Source: Sphingorhabdus sp. M41
GTDB taxonomy: Bacteria > Pseudomonadota > Alphaproteobacteria > Sphingomonadales > Sphingomonadaceae
Direction: 5' to 3'
DNA length: 64,000 bases
Assembly: GCF_001586275.1 (NCBI RefSeq)
Contig: NZ_CP014545.1
Coordinates: 1,390,501-1,454,500, forward strand
Shown here in pieces: positions 9,317-17,177 of the stretch. The position numbers were made by a program, and so were the translations under genes. Below the pieces are notes generated by a model. The model was given only the letters and a program-made list of their open reading frames with translations. It was not told where the DNA came from and did no database searches. Numbering within the stretch: the first letter of the stretch is position 1; each line of letters begins with the position of its first letter.

Positions 9317-10336
9317 GTGACAGAAATTTCTGCACAGGATCATCAGCCGATGAAAATCCGGAGGCCGAATCGCCACGTCCATTGGCCGGAAAAATTCGGC
9401 AGACGCTTTCTCATCTCGGTAGATACGGAAGAAGAGTTTGACTGGGATGCCCCGTTTCAGCGCGAGGGCCATACCACCGCATCTGTTCCCCAGCTGCAGG
9501 AATTTCAGGAGTTCATAGAGGCTCACGGAGTTCAGCCGGTCTATTTTATCGATTATGCGATCATTGAAAATGACGCAGCTGCAGCCTTTCTCAGGACCGT
9601 TGCAGAGCAAGGAAGAGCGACGGTTGGCGTTCATTTACATCCCTGGATCAATCCGCCTTTCGACGAGCAGGTAAATATCTACAACAGTTTTGCAGGCAAT
9701 CTGCCGAAAGAGCTGGAGGAGGAGAAGCTCGTCACATTGCGCGATGCCATTCGTGACAAAATTGGAATCACGCCGACGATTTTTCGCGCCGGTCGCTATG
9801 GCATTGGGCCGAACACGACAGAGCTGTTGATCAAACATGGCTTTGAGATGGACAGCAGTATTCGTCCGCGATTCGACTATAGCGGGCAGGGCGGTCCGGA
9901 TTTTCTGGCGGTTGGTTCGGAACCCTATTGGTGGAATGGGGAGGCCAAGCTTCTCGAAGTGCCCCTGACGACCGTCTATTCAGGGCTTTTGCGCAAGCAA
10001 GCCGGTTTTGTGGCCGGGATCATGGAAAAATATCCGCTGGTCAATGCGCTATTCTCCCGGAGCAAGATGATCGAGCGCATTCCGCTCACGCCCGAAGGCA
10101 TTTCCGCGCGCGAAACGAAGGAGGCAATCGACGTCGCGCTGGATGATGAATTGCGATTGCTGGTCTTCTCCTTCCACTCTCCTTCACTGTCTCCCGGCCA
10201 TACGCCTTATGTTCGCAGCCAAGCCGATCTCGAGGGTTTTTACGATTGGTGGCGGGAGGTTCTGGACCATCTTGCAACACGCAATGTAAAACCTGTCGAT
10301 ATCAGCGAATTGATGCGGGTTGCGAAGGACAGCTAG
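9317..10336 (+). CDS. NodB-like polysaccharide deacetylase (WalW-type)
   Basis: This 339-residue protein has a polysaccharide-deacetylase fold: LISVDTEEEFDWD with the catalytic and metal Asp near residue 35, TVGVHLHPW with the metal-binding histidines, FRAGRYGIG, and a C-terminal FSFHSPSL. It has no signal peptide. GTG at 9317 is the predicted start; AGG directly abuts it, and the ATG at 9350 has no better ribosome site, so the start is uncertain. It lies 48 bases after the HisKA gene and may be cotranscribed. It is distinct from the XrtA deacetylase at 42.7 kb. Confidence 0.85.
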   Translation: MTEISAQDHQPMKIRRPNRHVHWPEKFGRRFLISVDTEEEFDWDAPFQREGHTTASVPQLQEFQEFIEAHGVQPVYFIDYAIIENDAAAAFLRTVAEQGRATVGVHLHPWINPPFDEQVNIYNSFAGNLPKELEEEKLVTLRDAIRDKIGITPTIFRAGRYGIGPNTTELLIKHGFEMDSSIRPRFDYSGQGGPDFLAVGSEPYWWNGEAKLLEVPLTTVYSGLLRKQAGFVAGIMEKYPLVNALFSRSKMIERIPLTPEGISARETKEAIDVALDDELRLLVFSFHSPSLSPGHTPYVRSQADLEGFYDWWREVLDHLATRNVKPVDISELMRVAKDS

Positions 10337-10446
10337 CATCTCATTTCTGTCAATCTGACAAATTGCGATGATCGTTCTTGCCAAGTCGTCATAGCTTCCG
10401 CTATCGCACCCTCCCATTGAGATCTGCCTGAAAAAGCTGCTCATAT

Positions 10447-10523
10447 GGGCCTGTAGCTCAGTTGGTTAGAGCTGGCCGCTCATAACGGCTAGGTCGGGGG
10501 TTCGAATCCCTCCGGGCCCACCA
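10447..10523 (+). tRNA. tRNA-Ile2 (anticodon CAT, lysidine-modified)
   Basis: A 77-nt cloverleaf with encoded CCA: acceptor GGGCCTG/CGGGCCC, D-arm TAGCTCAGTTGGTTAGAGC, anticodon loop CTCATAA and T-arm GGGGGTTCGAATCCC. The acceptor stem resembles alphaproteobacterial tRNA-Ile(GAT). The window's other CAT tRNA, at 22070, has the elongator-Met type body, so this one is best read as AUA-decoding Ile2. Elongator Met is the alternative. Confidence 0.85.
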
Positions 10524-10628
10524 TATTTATTTCAATTGCCGTGAATCGGTCTCCTTCCGAGCCGCGGCAAAAAGAAGCGTAAAAACCCTTTGCTTTTCCG
10601 AAAAGCACCGCCTAGGGGAAGCGCGCGT

Positions 10629-10705
10629 CGGGGAGTGGCGCAGCCTGGTAGCGCACCTGTTTTGGGTACAGGGGGTCGCAGGTTCAAATCCTGTCTCCCC
10701 GACCA
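10629..10705 (+). tRNA. tRNA-Pro (anticodon TGG)
   Basis: A 77-nt cloverleaf with encoded CCA: acceptor CGGGGAG/CTCCCCG, D-arm TGGCGCAGCCTGGTAGCGC, anticodon loop TTTTGGG and T-arm CAGGTTCAAATCCTG. The C1-G72 start is the usual tRNA-Pro identity feature. Confidence 0.95.
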
Positions 10706-10761
10706 TTTTTCCCTCTGTATCTTGCGCTCCATATTCGGCCTGGCCGCAGCCAGGCTCTTGG

Positions 10762-11349
10762 CTAGCTGCCGCTGGAAACCATTTTCCGCCAAAGCTTGAA
10801 GCCTTTGTAGACCAGAAAAATGCACAGGATCAGCATGAGCGATGCAATGATCAGCGCGGCAACCGGATTGGCAAAGGCAAGGAAAAGCAGGCCGCCGGTC
10901 GCAATATCCTCGCCGGTCGAGACGACGGCGTTGCTGACCGGTTCCGGACTGGTGTTGACGAGGGCGCGAGCGCCGGTTTTTGCGCCATGGCTCATCAGCG
11001 CTGCGCTGCCTCCCAGAAGAAACACCACAAGCTGCCACACCGGATCGCTGGCGTCGACAACCGCCAGAGCAAGAAGCGCGCCGCCCAGCGGCCGGATCGC
11101 GGTATGAATGGTGTCCCAGATCGAATCGAGCCAGAGAATCTTGTCGGCGAAAAATTCCGCCAGCGCTCCGAGCGCGCTGATTGCCAGAACCCAGGGATTG
11201 GCAAAGGCGTCGAGGACCTGCAGGTTTTCGGGAAGACTGACCCATCCGAGACGCATCGCCAGACCGGTGACAAAGACGGTGAGATAAAGCCGCCAGCCCG
11301 ATATCAGGCTGACGCTACCGGCCAATCCCAATAGCTCGACAATTCCCAT
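10762..11349 (-). CDS. DUF4126 membrane protein
   Basis: This 195-residue integral membrane protein matches the DUF4126 family in length and pattern. It has hydrophobic helices near residues 1-30 and 45-65, a glycine-rich pair at about 88-115, and a last pair at about 150-185. It ends in a basic tail. The SGWRLYLTVFVTGL and MSHGAKTGARALVNTSPEP stretches are typical. The function of the family is unknown. It lies between a tRNA and the divergent Nudix gene and shares a 104-bp upstream region with it. Confidence 0.85.
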   Translation of the reverse strand: MGIVELLGLAGSVSLISGWRLYLTVFVTGLAMRLGWVSLPENLQVLDAFANPWVLAISALGALAEFFADKILWLDSIWDTIHTAIRPLGGALLALAVVDASDPVWQLVVFLLGGSAALMSHGAKTGARALVNTSPEPVSNAVVSTGEDIATGGLLFLAFANPVAALIIASLMLILCIFLVYKGFKLWRKMVSSGS

Positions 11350-11453
11350 GTCATGATCCTGCCACGCCGTTCGGTTTTTGGCAAATCCGACTGCCCGAGC
11401 CGGTGAGAATCAAAAGACTTGGCAAAGCCGCCGCTTGCTGTTCATATGAAAGA

Positions 11454-12278
11454 ATGAACAAACCAGAGACCGACAGCAGAGCGCCAGCGATGGATGCGAT
11501 CACAGGCAAGCCGATGCCCAAACCGATTCCCGCGTCCACGCTGGTGATATTCCGGGATCAGCCCGGGAGCAATGCGCCGGATCTGCTGATGGTGGAGCGC
11601 TCGGCTAAAATGGTCTTTGCCGCCGGTGCCGCGGTATTTCCCGGTGGCCGGATTGATGACGCGGATTTCGAATTTGCCAGAGCGCTCGGTCATGACGATT
11701 TTGAAGAATATGGTGCACGCATTGCGGCGGTCAGGGAATCGATCGAGGAAACCGGGATTGCGGTCGCCGTCGAGGGGGATCTCGATCCCCGGCGTGTCCT
11801 GGAGGCCAGGGATGCGCTGCACAAGGGCACGGTGCTGGCCGATATCTGCAACCAGTTTGACTGGCAGCTGGAGCTGGAGAAGCTGATACCCTTCTCGCGC
11901 TGGTGCCCGCCTTTTGCGGAAAAGCGGGTGTTCGACACGCGATTCTACATGATCTCGCATGACGATCACAAGGCACAGGCAACGGTCGATGAAACCGAGA
12001 ATTACAATCTGTTCTGGGGCAATGCCCAATCAGTGCTTGATCGCGCCGAAGCGGGCGAGGTCAAGATCATCTTCCCGACCAAGCGCAATCTAGAGCGGCT
12101 GGCGCAATTCGGATCGTTTGATGAGGCGGTCGCGCATGTGAAGGACCACCCGTCGGTGATGGTCTCTCCCAATATCGAGAAGCGGGGCGAGGAAGTCCAT
12201 CTGTGCATACCGGAAGGCATCGGCTATCCGATCACTTCCGAACCGATGGAAGCTGTCCAGCGCGGTTTCAAGAAATAG
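11454..12278 (+). CDS. Nudix hydrolase, NUDT19-like
   Basis: From the ATG at 11454 the protein has 274 residues; an in-frame GTG at 11403 would add 17 that look unrelated to the family. The Nudix helix is visible as RESIEETGIAV with its two catalytic glutamates, preceded by the FPGGRIDDADF stretch. A long insertion between the glycine and the REUxEE segment is typical of the NUDT7/NUDT19 branch, which cleaves CoA or acyl-CoA pyrophosphate bonds. The exact substrate is inference. It runs almost directly into the convergent tRNA-Arg gene. Confidence 0.85.
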   Translation: MNKPETDSRAPAMDAITGKPMPKPIPASTLVIFRDQPGSNAPDLLMVERSAKMVFAAGAAVFPGGRIDDADFEFARALGHDDFEEYGARIAAVRESIEETGIAVAVEGDLDPRRVLEARDALHKGTVLADICNQFDWQLELEKLIPFSRWCPPFAEKRVFDTRFYMISHDDHKAQATVDETENYNLFWGNAQSVLDRAEAGEVKIIFPTKRNLERLAQFGSFDEAVAHVKDHPSVMVSPNIEKRGEEVHLCIPEGIGYPITSEPMEAVQRGFKK

Positions 12279-12284
12279 GGAAAA

Positions 12285-12361
12285 TGGTGCGCCCGGCAGG
12301 ACTCGAACCTGCTGCCTCAAGATTAGAAGTCTCGCGCTCTATCCAGATGAGCTACGGGCGC
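12285..12361 (-). tRNA. tRNA-Arg (anticodon TCT)
   Basis: A 77-nt cloverleaf on the minus strand with encoded CCA: acceptor GCGCCCG/CGGGCGC, D-arm TAGCTCATCTGGATAGAGC, anticodon loop CTTCTAA and T-arm GCAGGTTCGAGTCCTGC. The 230 bp upstream, up to the tetR stop, holds an A/T-rich stretch and small hairpins but no gene I can support. Confidence 0.95.
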
Positions 12362-12591
12362 CATTTGCAAAAAACCGCAGATTTTTGCGGCTTTGCGCCT
12401 AGTTTCATTTTTCAAACTTGTCAATAAGGAAGGTTTTTTCCTCCTCAGGGTGCGGCGGAGCGTCCGCATGCGCGACTGGGGCTGTTTGACCAGATCCGTT
12501 CAAAGACAAGGGTTTTTCACAAAAATGGCAAAAATGCTGAGCGAATTGGTCGTTCCAAACCGGGTGCATATCGACGGCGACCGCAGAGCAA

Positions 12592-13230
12592 TTAAACGGA
12601 CGGCCCGGAATCGAGGAGCGCAAACAGCATGAACCCGGTATCTTTCAACGTGGCATCGACATCCAAGTCCGGATTGTCGATCAGCATCTCCAGAACCGCA
12701 TATCCCGTTTCCACGATGATCTGATAGCGTCGTTCGATTTCCTGAACATCGGTGCCCGGTTTTTCGCTCACGCGTAAATCGACAAATCTTTTGACCATTT
12801 CGCCATGGGACGAGCGCCGAACATCGGCGAGCTGCGGTGTCGCGTGCAGCGCGCGCATGATCCATGGGCCACCTTCCTGGGCCATGGTCACATCATATTG
12901 TCCGCGCAGTTGATCGGCAATATTCTGGGCCGTTGGCAATATCCCGGTCTCGTCGAGCGTGTCATAGAGCGCATCATTCTGAACCCGCATCAGACGTTCG
13001 CCCAAGGCTTTCAATACCGCATATTTGTTCGGGAAATAGCGATAAAGCGCTGGCGGGGTCAGGCCGGCGCGCTTGCAGATGAGGTTGGTGTTCAGCTTGT
13101 CAAAGCCCAGTTCCTCCAACAGCTCTGCCGAGGCTTCCAATATCCGGTCAATCGTGTCTTCGCCCCGCTGTTGTCGCGGACGCCGGCGCGGCTCGACCGC
13201 CTTGTCGGATATGTTCGCTTTCGTAGGCAT
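12592..13230 (-). CDS. TetR/AcrR-family transcriptional regulator
   Basis: This 212-residue regulator has an N-terminal TetR helix-turn-helix at about residues 22-70, with the ILEASAELLEELGFDKLNTN and AGLTPPALYRYFPNKYAVL stretches. A ligand-binding helical domain follows. It is divergent from the cytochrome c gene, and a perfect 24-bp palindrome lies between the two starts. By analogy with other TetR proteins it should bind there, repressing itself and the neighbouring operon until a ligand is bound. The ligand is unknown. Confidence 0.93.
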   Translation of the reverse strand: MPTKANISDKAVEPRRRPRQQRGEDTIDRILEASAELLEELGFDKLNTNLICKRAGLTPPALYRYFPNKYAVLKALGERLMRVQNDALYDTLDETGILPTAQNIADQLRGQYDVTMAQEGGPWIMRALHATPQLADVRRSSHGEMVKRFVDLRVSEKPGTDVQEIERRYQIIVETGYAVLEMLIDNPDLDVDATLKDTGFMLFALLDSGPSV

Positions 13231-13257
13231 GTCCGTCCTCTTGACACTATGAATATT

Positions 13258-13281
13258 GAAAGATAGTAATTACTATCTTTC
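13258..13281. promoter_or_regulatory. 24-bp perfect palindrome, probable TetR operator
   Basis: The half-site GAAAGATAGTAA at 13258-13269 is followed without a spacer by its exact reverse complement at 13270-13281. It sits 27 bp upstream of the tetR start and 22 bp upstream of the cytochrome start. A TTGACA at 13241-13246 is 17 bp from TAGTAA at 13264-13269, so the palindrome would cover the -10 region of the rightward promoter. That the neighbouring TetR binds it is inference. Confidence 0.75.
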
Positions 13282-13303
13282 TGGCAAAAGGCAAGATTGG
13301 GAT

Positions 13304-13699
13304 ATGAAAAGACTGGTCGCAGCATCGATGGTTTTGCTCGCCGCATGCGGGGAAGGCAGTGCCGACCAGAATGGCGAAACCGGCGATTCGATGGTTGCCG
13401 CGATTTCGCCTACAGGTTCCGACATCCAGCTTGCCGCTGACCTCACTCCCGATGATGCGAAGCTCGCGGCCAAATATGACCGGAGTTGCAGAGCCTGTCA
13501 CTCGGCCGTCGACGCCGCAGCGCCATTGACCGGACATAAAGCCGCATGGGCCGTTCGATATGACGCCAGGGGCGCAGCAGGCTTGCTGGCCCGTACCAAG
13601 ACCGGTCTCAACGCCATGCCGCCGATGGGATTGTGCAGTGATTGTTCGGATGAAGAACTGGAAAAATTGATCGCCTTCATGGCCGGAAGGACAAGCTGA
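13304..13699 (+). CDS. Cytochrome c5-like lipoprotein
   Basis: Starting at the ATG at 13304, the protein has 131 residues and begins with a lipoprotein signal (MKRLVAASMVLLAAC, lipid Cys15). A shorter in-frame reading upstream would spoil it. The haem site is CRACH. The axial methionine is probably in NAMPPMGLC, and the second Cys pair in GLCSDCSDEEL is typical of cytochrome c5/c555 proteins. It should be anchored in the periplasm and carry electrons. Its stop overlaps the next start by one base (TGATG), suggesting it accepts electrons from that flavoprotein. Confidence 0.9.
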   Translation: MKRLVAASMVLLAACGEGSADQNGETGDSMVAAISPTGSDIQLAADLTPDDAKLAAKYDRSCRACHSAVDAAAPLTGHKAAWAVRYDARGAAGLLARTKTGLNAMPPMGLCSDCSDEELEKLIAFMAGRTS

Positions 13700-15111
13700 T
13701 GGCCCTTTCTCGCAGGAAATTGTTATTGGGGGGTGCCGCTGTTGCAGTCGCCATTCCGGTGGGGAGCCAGGCCTGGTGGTCTTCAAAGAATTTTGTCCGC
13801 GACGGCTTTGATCCCGATCTGCCCAAAGCCCCGACCGGTGAACGCGCCTGGGTGAACTGGTCCGGCATCGAAAAAGCGACGCCAAAGATATTGGCAGCTC
13901 CCACCAGCACCGAAGAAGTTGTGGCGCTGGTCCAAAACAGCCCGACACCCATTCGCCCGGCGGGAAGCGGCCACAGCTTTACCGCTTTATGTCCGTCCGA
14001 AGGGACAATGGTGGACATAGGTGCGTTGTCAGGAATCATCAGCCATGATCCAGTAACAAATATCGCGACGCTGGGAGCCGGTACCAAGCTGCAACAAGCC
14101 GCGCGCCTGCTCCATGAACAGGGCCTCGCTTTGGCCAATTTGCCCGATATCGACGTGCAGACGCTCGCGGGCGGTTTCAGCACTGCTACCCATGGCACCG
14201 GGCGCAACCTGACCGCGATTCACGATTATGTGCGGGGCTTTGAACTGGTCACCCCGTCGGGCGATATTGTACAAGCAAGCGCCGAGCAAAATGCGGACCT
14301 GTTCCAGGCGGGCAAGGTATCGCTTGGTGCGCTGGGAATCATCACCCGCTATGATCTGCAAGTCGAACCGGCCTTTGATCTGCACCGCCGCGTGAAACTG
14401 GTCAAGACCGAAGATATCCTCGACCAATATATGGGCCTCTCCGAACAGCACCGGAATTTTGAAGCGGTATTCTTCCCCAACACGGGTCATGGCGCCACCT
14501 TTACCCATGACAAATATGAAGGGTCTCTGTCAGGAGAGCAGCCAAGCGAAGATGATAATTTCCTTCAGGATCTAAAACAGTTGCGGGATACATTCGGCTG
14601 GTCATCGTGGCTCAGGCGCAAGATATTTGCAGCGTCGGTTGATCCTGAGGCCGGAGAAGATACCACCGATGCGGGCTGGAAATTGCTCGCGACCAGCCGT
14701 CCTTCCAAATTCAACGAAATGGAATATCATATTCCGCTGGAAAACGGACTGGAGACATTGCGCACGGTGATCGCCAAGATGGAAAGCAGAAATGATGCCT
14801 TCTATCCCATTGAGGCACGGGTCACCGCACCGGACGATGCCTGGCTCAGCCCGTTCAACGATGGCCACCGGCTTTCGATCGCCATTCATGCTGATTCTTC
14901 GGAAAACTTCCAATATTTCTTCACGGAATTCGAACCAATATTCCGCGCCGCCGGCGGGCGCCCGCACTGGGGCAAATTGCACAGTCTTGGCGCGAAGGAA
15001 TTGTCGGCACTTTATCCAAAATTTGCCGCTTTCAATCAGCTGCGCAGGGAGCTTGATCCGACAGGAAAACTTGTAAATCCCTATCTCTCCAAAATCTGGG
15101 GAGAAGCCTAG
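13699..15111 (+). CDS. Tat-exported flavin oxidoreductase of the aldonolactone oxidase (ALO) family
   Basis: This 470-residue protein starts with a twin-arginine signal (SRRKLLLGG). It has a VAO-type FAD domain with GSGHSFT, in which His92 matches the residue that carries covalent FAD in related oxidases, and ATHGTGRN. The C-terminal ALO domain ends with RPHWGKLHSL and LRRELDPTGKLVNPYL, both diagnostic. The family oxidises sugar lactones or alditols. Here cytochrome c upstream could be the acceptor instead of oxygen. It is second in a TetR-controlled operon. The substrate is unknown. Confidence 0.88.
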   Translation: MALSRRKLLLGGAAVAVAIPVGSQAWWSSKNFVRDGFDPDLPKAPTGERAWVNWSGIEKATPKILAAPTSTEEVVALVQNSPTPIRPAGSGHSFTALCPSEGTMVDIGALSGIISHDPVTNIATLGAGTKLQQAARLLHEQGLALANLPDIDVQTLAGGFSTATHGTGRNLTAIHDYVRGFELVTPSGDIVQASAEQNADLFQAGKVSLGALGIITRYDLQVEPAFDLHRRVKLVKTEDILDQYMGLSEQHRNFEAVFFPNTGHGATFTHDKYEGSLSGEQPSEDDNFLQDLKQLRDTFGWSSWLRRKIFAASVDPEAGEDTTDAGWKLLATSRPSKFNEMEYHIPLENGLETLRTVIAKMESRNDAFYPIEARVTAPDDAWLSPFNDGHRLSIAIHADSSENFQYFFTEFEPIFRAAGGRPHWGKLHSLGAKELSALYPKFAAFNQLRRELDPTGKLVNPYLSKIWGEA

Positions 15112-15112
15112 C

Positions 15113-16396
15113 ATGGCAAAATTGAGCCGTAGAAAAATGCTGGTTGGCGGAGCGGTGATAGCGGGAGGAATGGCTGTGGCATTGGGACGAGAATCAGACA
15201 AGAGCGGACCGCGCAGCCCCTATTTTCTGGCCATGCAGAAGGCATTGCGCGACGCGAAAATTGCGCAGCCCACCTTGGTGATCGACCGGGCGCGGCTGAA
15301 TGCGAATATTGATCAACTCATGTCTGATTTGCCGGACGGCATGGGATACCGGATCGTCGCCAAATCACTGCCTTCGCTCGACCTGATTGGTCATATTCGG
15401 AAACGCGCCCACACCGACCGGCTGATGACATTCAACCTGCCAATGCTGATCGCGCTGAGCAAAGCCATGCCGGACGCGAACCAGCTGATCGGCAAGCCGA
15501 TGCCGGCGCAGGCCGTGAAAAATTATTTCGCCGCGCTGCCGCAGGATAAAGCGGAAGCGGCCAGCAAGGTTCAATGGTTGGCGGATACACCAGAGCGGCT
15601 CGATCAATATGCCGCCATTGCTGACGCGCAAGGCGCTGATATGGCGATCAATATTGAATTGGACGTAGGTCTGCACCGTGGCGGGATGGAGCCCGGCGAT
15701 GCGCTGACCGGCATGATGGAAAAAATCCGCCAGTCAAACCGCCTGAAATTTTCCGGTCTGATGGGTTACGAGCCGCACTTGTCGAAAATTCCTACGACAT
15801 TGGGCTGGCGGGACCGGGCCAAAAACGGTGCGTGGGAAATTTATGGTTCGGCCTTGGGCTCAGCAAAGCACGTCTTTGGAGAGGCCGAGGTCACAGCCGC
15901 GACCCGCAACGCGGCCGGCAGCCCGACTTATCGGCTCTATAAGAATACCGATATTGCCAACGAAATCTCGGTCGGTTCGGCGCTGGTCAAGCCAACGGAC
16001 TTCGACACCGGTTTACTGGAACCGTTCGCGCCCGCCGCTTTCATCGCCACGCCTGCTCTCAAGGTGCTTGATGAAACGCGGTTGCCGGTGATGGAATTTG
16101 CCGACGGCGCAAAACGGGCGCTCAATCCCAATCTCGACAAGACGGTCTTCATCTATGGTGGCAAGTGGATGGCGCATCCCGAAGATCCTCCCGGACTGCG
16201 CTATAACAGTACATTCGCTCGCTCCAGCAACCAGGAAATGCTGAATGGTGGCCCGGGCACCGACATCCGGCCCGATGATTTTGTCTTCCTGCGTCCGACA
16301 CAAAGCGAAGCCGTGTTCCTGCAATTCGGAGATATCGCGATCTATGACGATGGTGCGATAATCGATAGCTGGCCGGTGTTCCCATCGAGCGCTTGA
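15113..16396 (+). CDS. Tat-exported alanine-racemase-fold PLP protein (D-threonine aldolase/D-serine dehydratase-like)
   Basis: This 427-residue protein begins one base after the flavoprotein stop and also has a twin-arginine signal (SRRKMLVGG). The TIM-barrel N-domain has PLP lysine in YRIVAKSLPS and family motifs NIELDVGLHRGG and GLMGYEPHL. In D-serine dehydratase and D-threonine aldolase a C-terminal His-x-Cys or His/Asp site binds metal. Here the corresponding stretch reads RPTQSEAVFLQF with no such pair. Reaction and substrate are therefore open. PLP binding in an exported protein fits Tat export of a folded holoenzyme. Confidence 0.82.
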   Translation: MAKLSRRKMLVGGAVIAGGMAVALGRESDKSGPRSPYFLAMQKALRDAKIAQPTLVIDRARLNANIDQLMSDLPDGMGYRIVAKSLPSLDLIGHIRKRAHTDRLMTFNLPMLIALSKAMPDANQLIGKPMPAQAVKNYFAALPQDKAEAASKVQWLADTPERLDQYAAIADAQGADMAINIELDVGLHRGGMEPGDALTGMMEKIRQSNRLKFSGLMGYEPHLSKIPTTLGWRDRAKNGAWEIYGSALGSAKHVFGEAEVTAATRNAAGSPTYRLYKNTDIANEISVGSALVKPTDFDTGLLEPFAPAAFIATPALKVLDETRLPVMEFADGAKRALNPNLDKTVFIYGGKWMAHPEDPPGLRYNSTFARSSNQEMLNGGPGTDIRPDDFVFLRPTQSEAVFLQFGDIAIYDDGAIIDSWPVFPSSA

Positions 16397-16590
16397 GACA
16401 CATTTTGCCGAGATAGAGAAAATTGATCTTTAAAAAGTCACTTTGATCAAGCCACGGTTTTGCCAGCAAATTTATCCCATCAGTCTTGCATGAGAACGGC
16501 CGCTCACTGCGTGATTTAGAGGCATTTCCACTGGGGTGTGAGCAGGTCCCGCAGAAGAAACAGGTTGACTGAATTCGATATATACATCTT

Positions 16591-16610
16591 ATTGTACAAT
16601 AGATTGTATA
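16591..16610. promoter_or_regulatory. ATTGTACAAT palindrome, possible MarR operator
   Basis: A perfect 10-bp palindrome, ATTGTACAAT, at 16591-16600 is followed by a degenerate copy (AGATTGTATA). It lies 16 bp before the marR start in an AT-rich stretch. MarR proteins usually bind such sites in their own promoters; binding here is inference. Confidence 0.5.
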
Positions 16611-16625
16611 AATTTATCGGAGTCT

Positions 16626-17111
16626 GTGTCTGTGGAAAGTTACGTCGATAGCCATCCGTTGCGAGGCGCTTTTATCGCCAATCAGTTGGTTCGCTTAGCG
16701 GATTTGATCTCTGATCAGGGTGAATTGCTCCTGCAGGACGCGGGTATCGAGTTTCCCGCACGAGCTGTGTCCTATATTTTGTTAATTGGTGAGCGGCGCG
16801 AAATATCCACCGCTGACATTGCTAAGCTTCTTCGGCAGCCCCATCAGGTGGCAACGCAACGCGTCGAACTACTCATCACATCAGCTATCGTCGAGCGGTT
16901 CGCAGATCCCCAGGACGGACGGCGGAAAATTCTGCGGCTGACACCCAGCGGCATAGAGCAATTCGGGCGTTTGCAGGCATGTCTGGAAAAAGCCGCTCGT
17001 GCTTTCGCCGGCCTGTTCGAGGAAATCGAATGTGACATGCCGGCGATCACGCGGCGCGCGACAGAGGCGCTTGAGCAAAAATCAGTCCTGGAGCGGGTTC
17101 GGGCGCTCTGA
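16626..17111 (+). CDS. MarR-family transcriptional regulator
   Basis: This 161-residue protein starts at GTG 16626, with GGAG a few bases upstream; a second GTG two codons later is possible. The winged helix-turn-helix at about residues 55-115 contains ISTADIAKLLRQPHQVATQR and VERFADPQDGRRKILRLTPSG, the recognition helix and wing of MarR proteins. It is followed after 66 bp by a CPBP protease gene on the same strand, and the two may form a unit. Ligand and targets are unknown. Confidence 0.9.
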   Translation: MSVESYVDSHPLRGAFIANQLVRLADLISDQGELLLQDAGIEFPARAVSYILLIGERREISTADIAKLLRQPHQVATQRVELLITSAIVERFADPQDGRRKILRLTPSGIEQFGRLQACLEKAARAFAGLFEEIECDMPAITRRATEALEQKSVLERVRAL

Positions 17112-17177
17112 AAGGCCCGCATCATCCTCAATCCCGCAAATCCGAGCGCAACGCATTATCAGTGAACAGGAATATTC

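Noticed and set aside
9317-10336. Deacetylase as part of the exosortase system
   Set aside because: It is 20 kb from the XrtA locus, differs from the XrtA-type deacetylase at 42.7 kb, and sits next to a sensor protein.
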